Positions 62,558 to 64,000 of a stretch of 64,000 nt of DNA are shown piece by piece. The stretch comes from an uncultured Alphaproteobacteria bacterium (GTDB lineage: Bacteria; Pseudomonadota; Alphaproteobacteria; Rhodobacterales; Rhodobacteraceae): assembly GCA_902581005.1 (NCBI GenBank), contig CACHMT010000001.1:62001-126000 (forward strand), in the 5' to 3' direction. Below the pieces are notes generated by a model. The model saw only the letters and a list, made by a program, of their open reading frames with translations. It was not told the origin of the DNA and did not search any database. Positions within the stretch are counted from its first letter, which is position 1, and each line of letters begins with the position of its first letter. The translations under genes were made by a program, and so were the position numbers.

Positions 62558-63714
62558 CTCAGCAAACTTAGTAACTTTTCCTTGGATGCTTTGAACCCAG
62601 AACCTATCCAAAATGTTTCCATTAGATCTACTTTTTCTTTAGTTGTATTTAAGTTTTTCGTCAAAGGATGAACATCTGAAAATTTTATCGGAAAAATTTT
62701 TCTAGATGCTTTTTTTATTTTCTCTATATCTTTGGTCGTTATGATAAATCCTTCTTTAACTTCTCTTATTATGAGAAAATCTATGCTGGCTTTTTCACCC
62801 AATTTGTACCCCAAATAATCAAGATTATGGTCCAGACCCAATAGATTATTTAATTGATTGAAATATTTTTTTTCTTTTTTTATCATAAGAGGGATAAAGG
62901 TTTTCATCTCGAGAGCTAATAATCTCCTTACCAAAGATGGTGTCAAATTAAACCTTTTCTCCAATTTTTCTAATTTAAGGAGTGCGGATTGAGAGTAATT
63001 TCCAAACAATTTTTTATAAAGGTCCACTTTATTCATGAGCTTCAAAGAAAAAAATGGAGACCTAGCAAGAAGTATTTTTCTAATCTCTGAAGCCACCCTT
63101 TCATAACTCAGGTCACTTATTCCATTTATATGCTTCTTGATAATCGGTAAATTGTTTGAAACAACATTTTCACCTTTTAAGTCTAAGACTGCAACAAACC
63201 GAAAGAATCTTAATATCCTTAAATAATCTTCTTTTATTCTAAACTCAGGATCACCTATAAAGTCTAACTTTATTTTATTTAAATCTTCTAAATTTCCTAA
63301 TGGATCGATTATTTGCCCACTATAGGAACAATAAATAGCGTTAATAGTAAAGTCACGTCGTTTTGCATCCTCTTCAATATTTTCAACAAACTCAATATCA
63401 GCCGCCCTACCGAAAGTTCGGATGTCTTTCCTAAAAGATGTTATTTGGAAGTTTCTTTTTTTATTTCTAACTGTCAAGCAACCGTACTTTAGTGCTCTGT
63501 CATCAAACCTTATTTGGTTTTGATCAAAAATTTGTTTTAGTTGCTCAACGCTCAAAGAAGTAGTTAGGTCTATATCTTTAAATTTTCTATGCCCAAGTAA
63601 TAAATCCCTAACTGCTCCTCCAACAATATAGCATTCCTTTCCTGATGAACTCAGTAGATGCATAAGTTCCTTTAGCTCTGAACCGAAAACCTTTTCTACA
63701 TTCACTCTTTTCAT
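62554..63714 (-). CDS. CCA tRNA nucleotidyltransferase / poly(A) polymerase family
   Basis: 386 residues. N-terminal class II nucleotidyltransferase fold with YIVGGAVRDLLLGHRKFKDIDLTTS (catalytic DxD region), RRDFTINAIY and the neck EDYLRILRFFRFVA. Adds or repairs the CCA end of tRNA. Nine bases downstream of the Nudix gene on the same strand, a standard alphaproteobacterial pair. Confidence 0.9.
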   Translation of the reverse strand: MKRVNVEKVFGSELKELMHLLSSSGKECYIVGGAVRDLLLGHRKFKDIDLTTSLSVEQLKQIFDQNQIRFDDRALKYGCLTVRNKKRNFQITSFRKDIRTFGRAADIEFVENIEEDAKRRDFTINAIYCSYSGQIIDPLGNLEDLNKIKLDFIGDPEFRIKEDYLRILRFFRFVAVLDLKGENVVSNNLPIIKKHINGISDLSYERVASEIRKILLARSPFFSLKLMNKVDLYKKLFGNYSQSALLKLEKLEKRFNLTPSLVRRLLALEMKTFIPLMIKKEKKYFNQLNNLLGLDHNLDYLGYKLGEKASIDFLIIREVKEGFIITTKDIEKIKKASRKIFPIKFSDVHPLTKNLNTTKEKVDLMETFWIGSGFKASKEKLLSLLS

Positions 63715-63723
63715 ATTATATCT

Positions 63724-64000
63724 CTAACTTGAGAAAATTTTTGAGAAATTATAAAGAATTCTTGCTGTCGCACCCCAAATATAATACGGCCCATAAGGAA
63801 CCGCCAAAAATGATCTTGAATCTCCATTCCAAGTAAAAGAATGCTCCGAATACCTTTTACTATCCAATAAAAACTCAAGTGGTACTTTAAATACTTCGGA
63901 GACCTCCTCTGAGCTATTTATTTGAATTTCATATCCACTTACAATTCCAATAAACGGAAATATCCTGAAACCAGTAACTGTTTCATGTGATGGTAAAGAA
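63724..64000 (-). CDS. CoA pyrophosphatase, Nudix family (C-terminal part)
   Basis: 92 codons of the C-terminal part; the gene continues past the window end, so the Nudix box is not seen. The visible sequence contains VTGFRIFPFIG, EVSEVFKVPLEFLLD and WGATARIL, typical of NudL-type enzymes that hydrolyse CoA. The stop is TAG at 63724-63726. Upstream partner of the CCA-adding gene. Confidence 0.82.
   Translation of the reverse strand, partial: SLPSHETVTGFRIFPFIGIVSGYEIQINSSEEVSEVFKVPLEFLLDSKRYSEHSFTWNGDSRSFLAVPYGPYYIWGATARILYNFSKIFSS

Overview
The window is AT-rich chromosomal DNA from an alphaproteobacterium, most likely a marine heterotroph. The clues are alphaproteobacterial gene order (dapF-mtaB, trmL next to petABC, a CCA-adding enzyme next to a Nudix CoA pyrophosphatase, znuA divergent from zur-znuCB), a non-pyrrolysine MttB-family methyltransferase beside two dimethylglycine/sarcosine-dehydrogenase-like flavoproteins, tight gene packing and many TTG starts. 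I cannot place it to genus.

Layout. 1-435: 5' part of a cysteine synthase gene (minus). 454-5934: phenylacetate activation and epoxidation, with paaK and paaI (minus) divergent from paaABCDE (plus). 6035-15999: a plus-strand cluster of two FAD/GcvT demethylase paralogues, MttB homologue, small lipoprotein, acyl-CoA dehydrogenase, family III CoA-transferase and PfkB kinase, probably for a methylated-amine or betaine substrate. 15992-18331: acetolactate-synthase-like ThDP enzyme and an odd RRF-like protein (minus). 18483-19914: two unknown envelope proteins. 19899-23924: FbpA and FbpB iron uptake (no ATPase gene), divergent from a Fur-boxed multi-TM metal transporter. 23927-29051: assorted metabolism and transport genes. 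29072-31731: copper operon (copD, copC, cytochrome c, DUF4396) controlled by a divergent CueR-type regulator through a textbook 19-bp-spacer promoter. 31783-39180: zinc block. znuA is followed by a small gene, a CobW GTPase, a WD40 protein and a CSCC-tailed small protein on the minus strand; zur-znuC-znuB-cobW2 are divergent on the plus strand, with a perfect palindromic Zur-type site between them.

39995-52694 is an integrative element in a tRNA-Lys(TTT) gene. A perfect 47-bp direct repeat marks its ends. The 3' part of the tRNA is duplicated at the left end, where the old tRNA terminator also appears stranded, and the intact tRNA with its chromosomal promoter lies at the right. The element carries an integrase, an AlpA-like regulator, a RepA-like ATPase, a regular iteron-like palindrome and defence cargo: a type I restriction-modification system with a coupled small gene, an orphan half-HsdS, a PD-(D/E)XK-type nuclease, small unknown genes and a DUF262-HNH-AlbA fusion.

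52834-64000 is core genome: dapF, mtaB, a succinate-semialdehyde-type dehydrogenase, trmL, petABC (cytochrome bc1), aroC, tlyA, hemF, the CCA-adding enzyme and a 3'-partial Nudix hydrolase. The observations most worth a second look are the element's iteron palindrome and nuclease cargo, the zinc-block small genes, the betaine-type catabolic cluster, the apparent non-canonical start of fbpB, and the serine in place of a catalytic cysteine in DapF.
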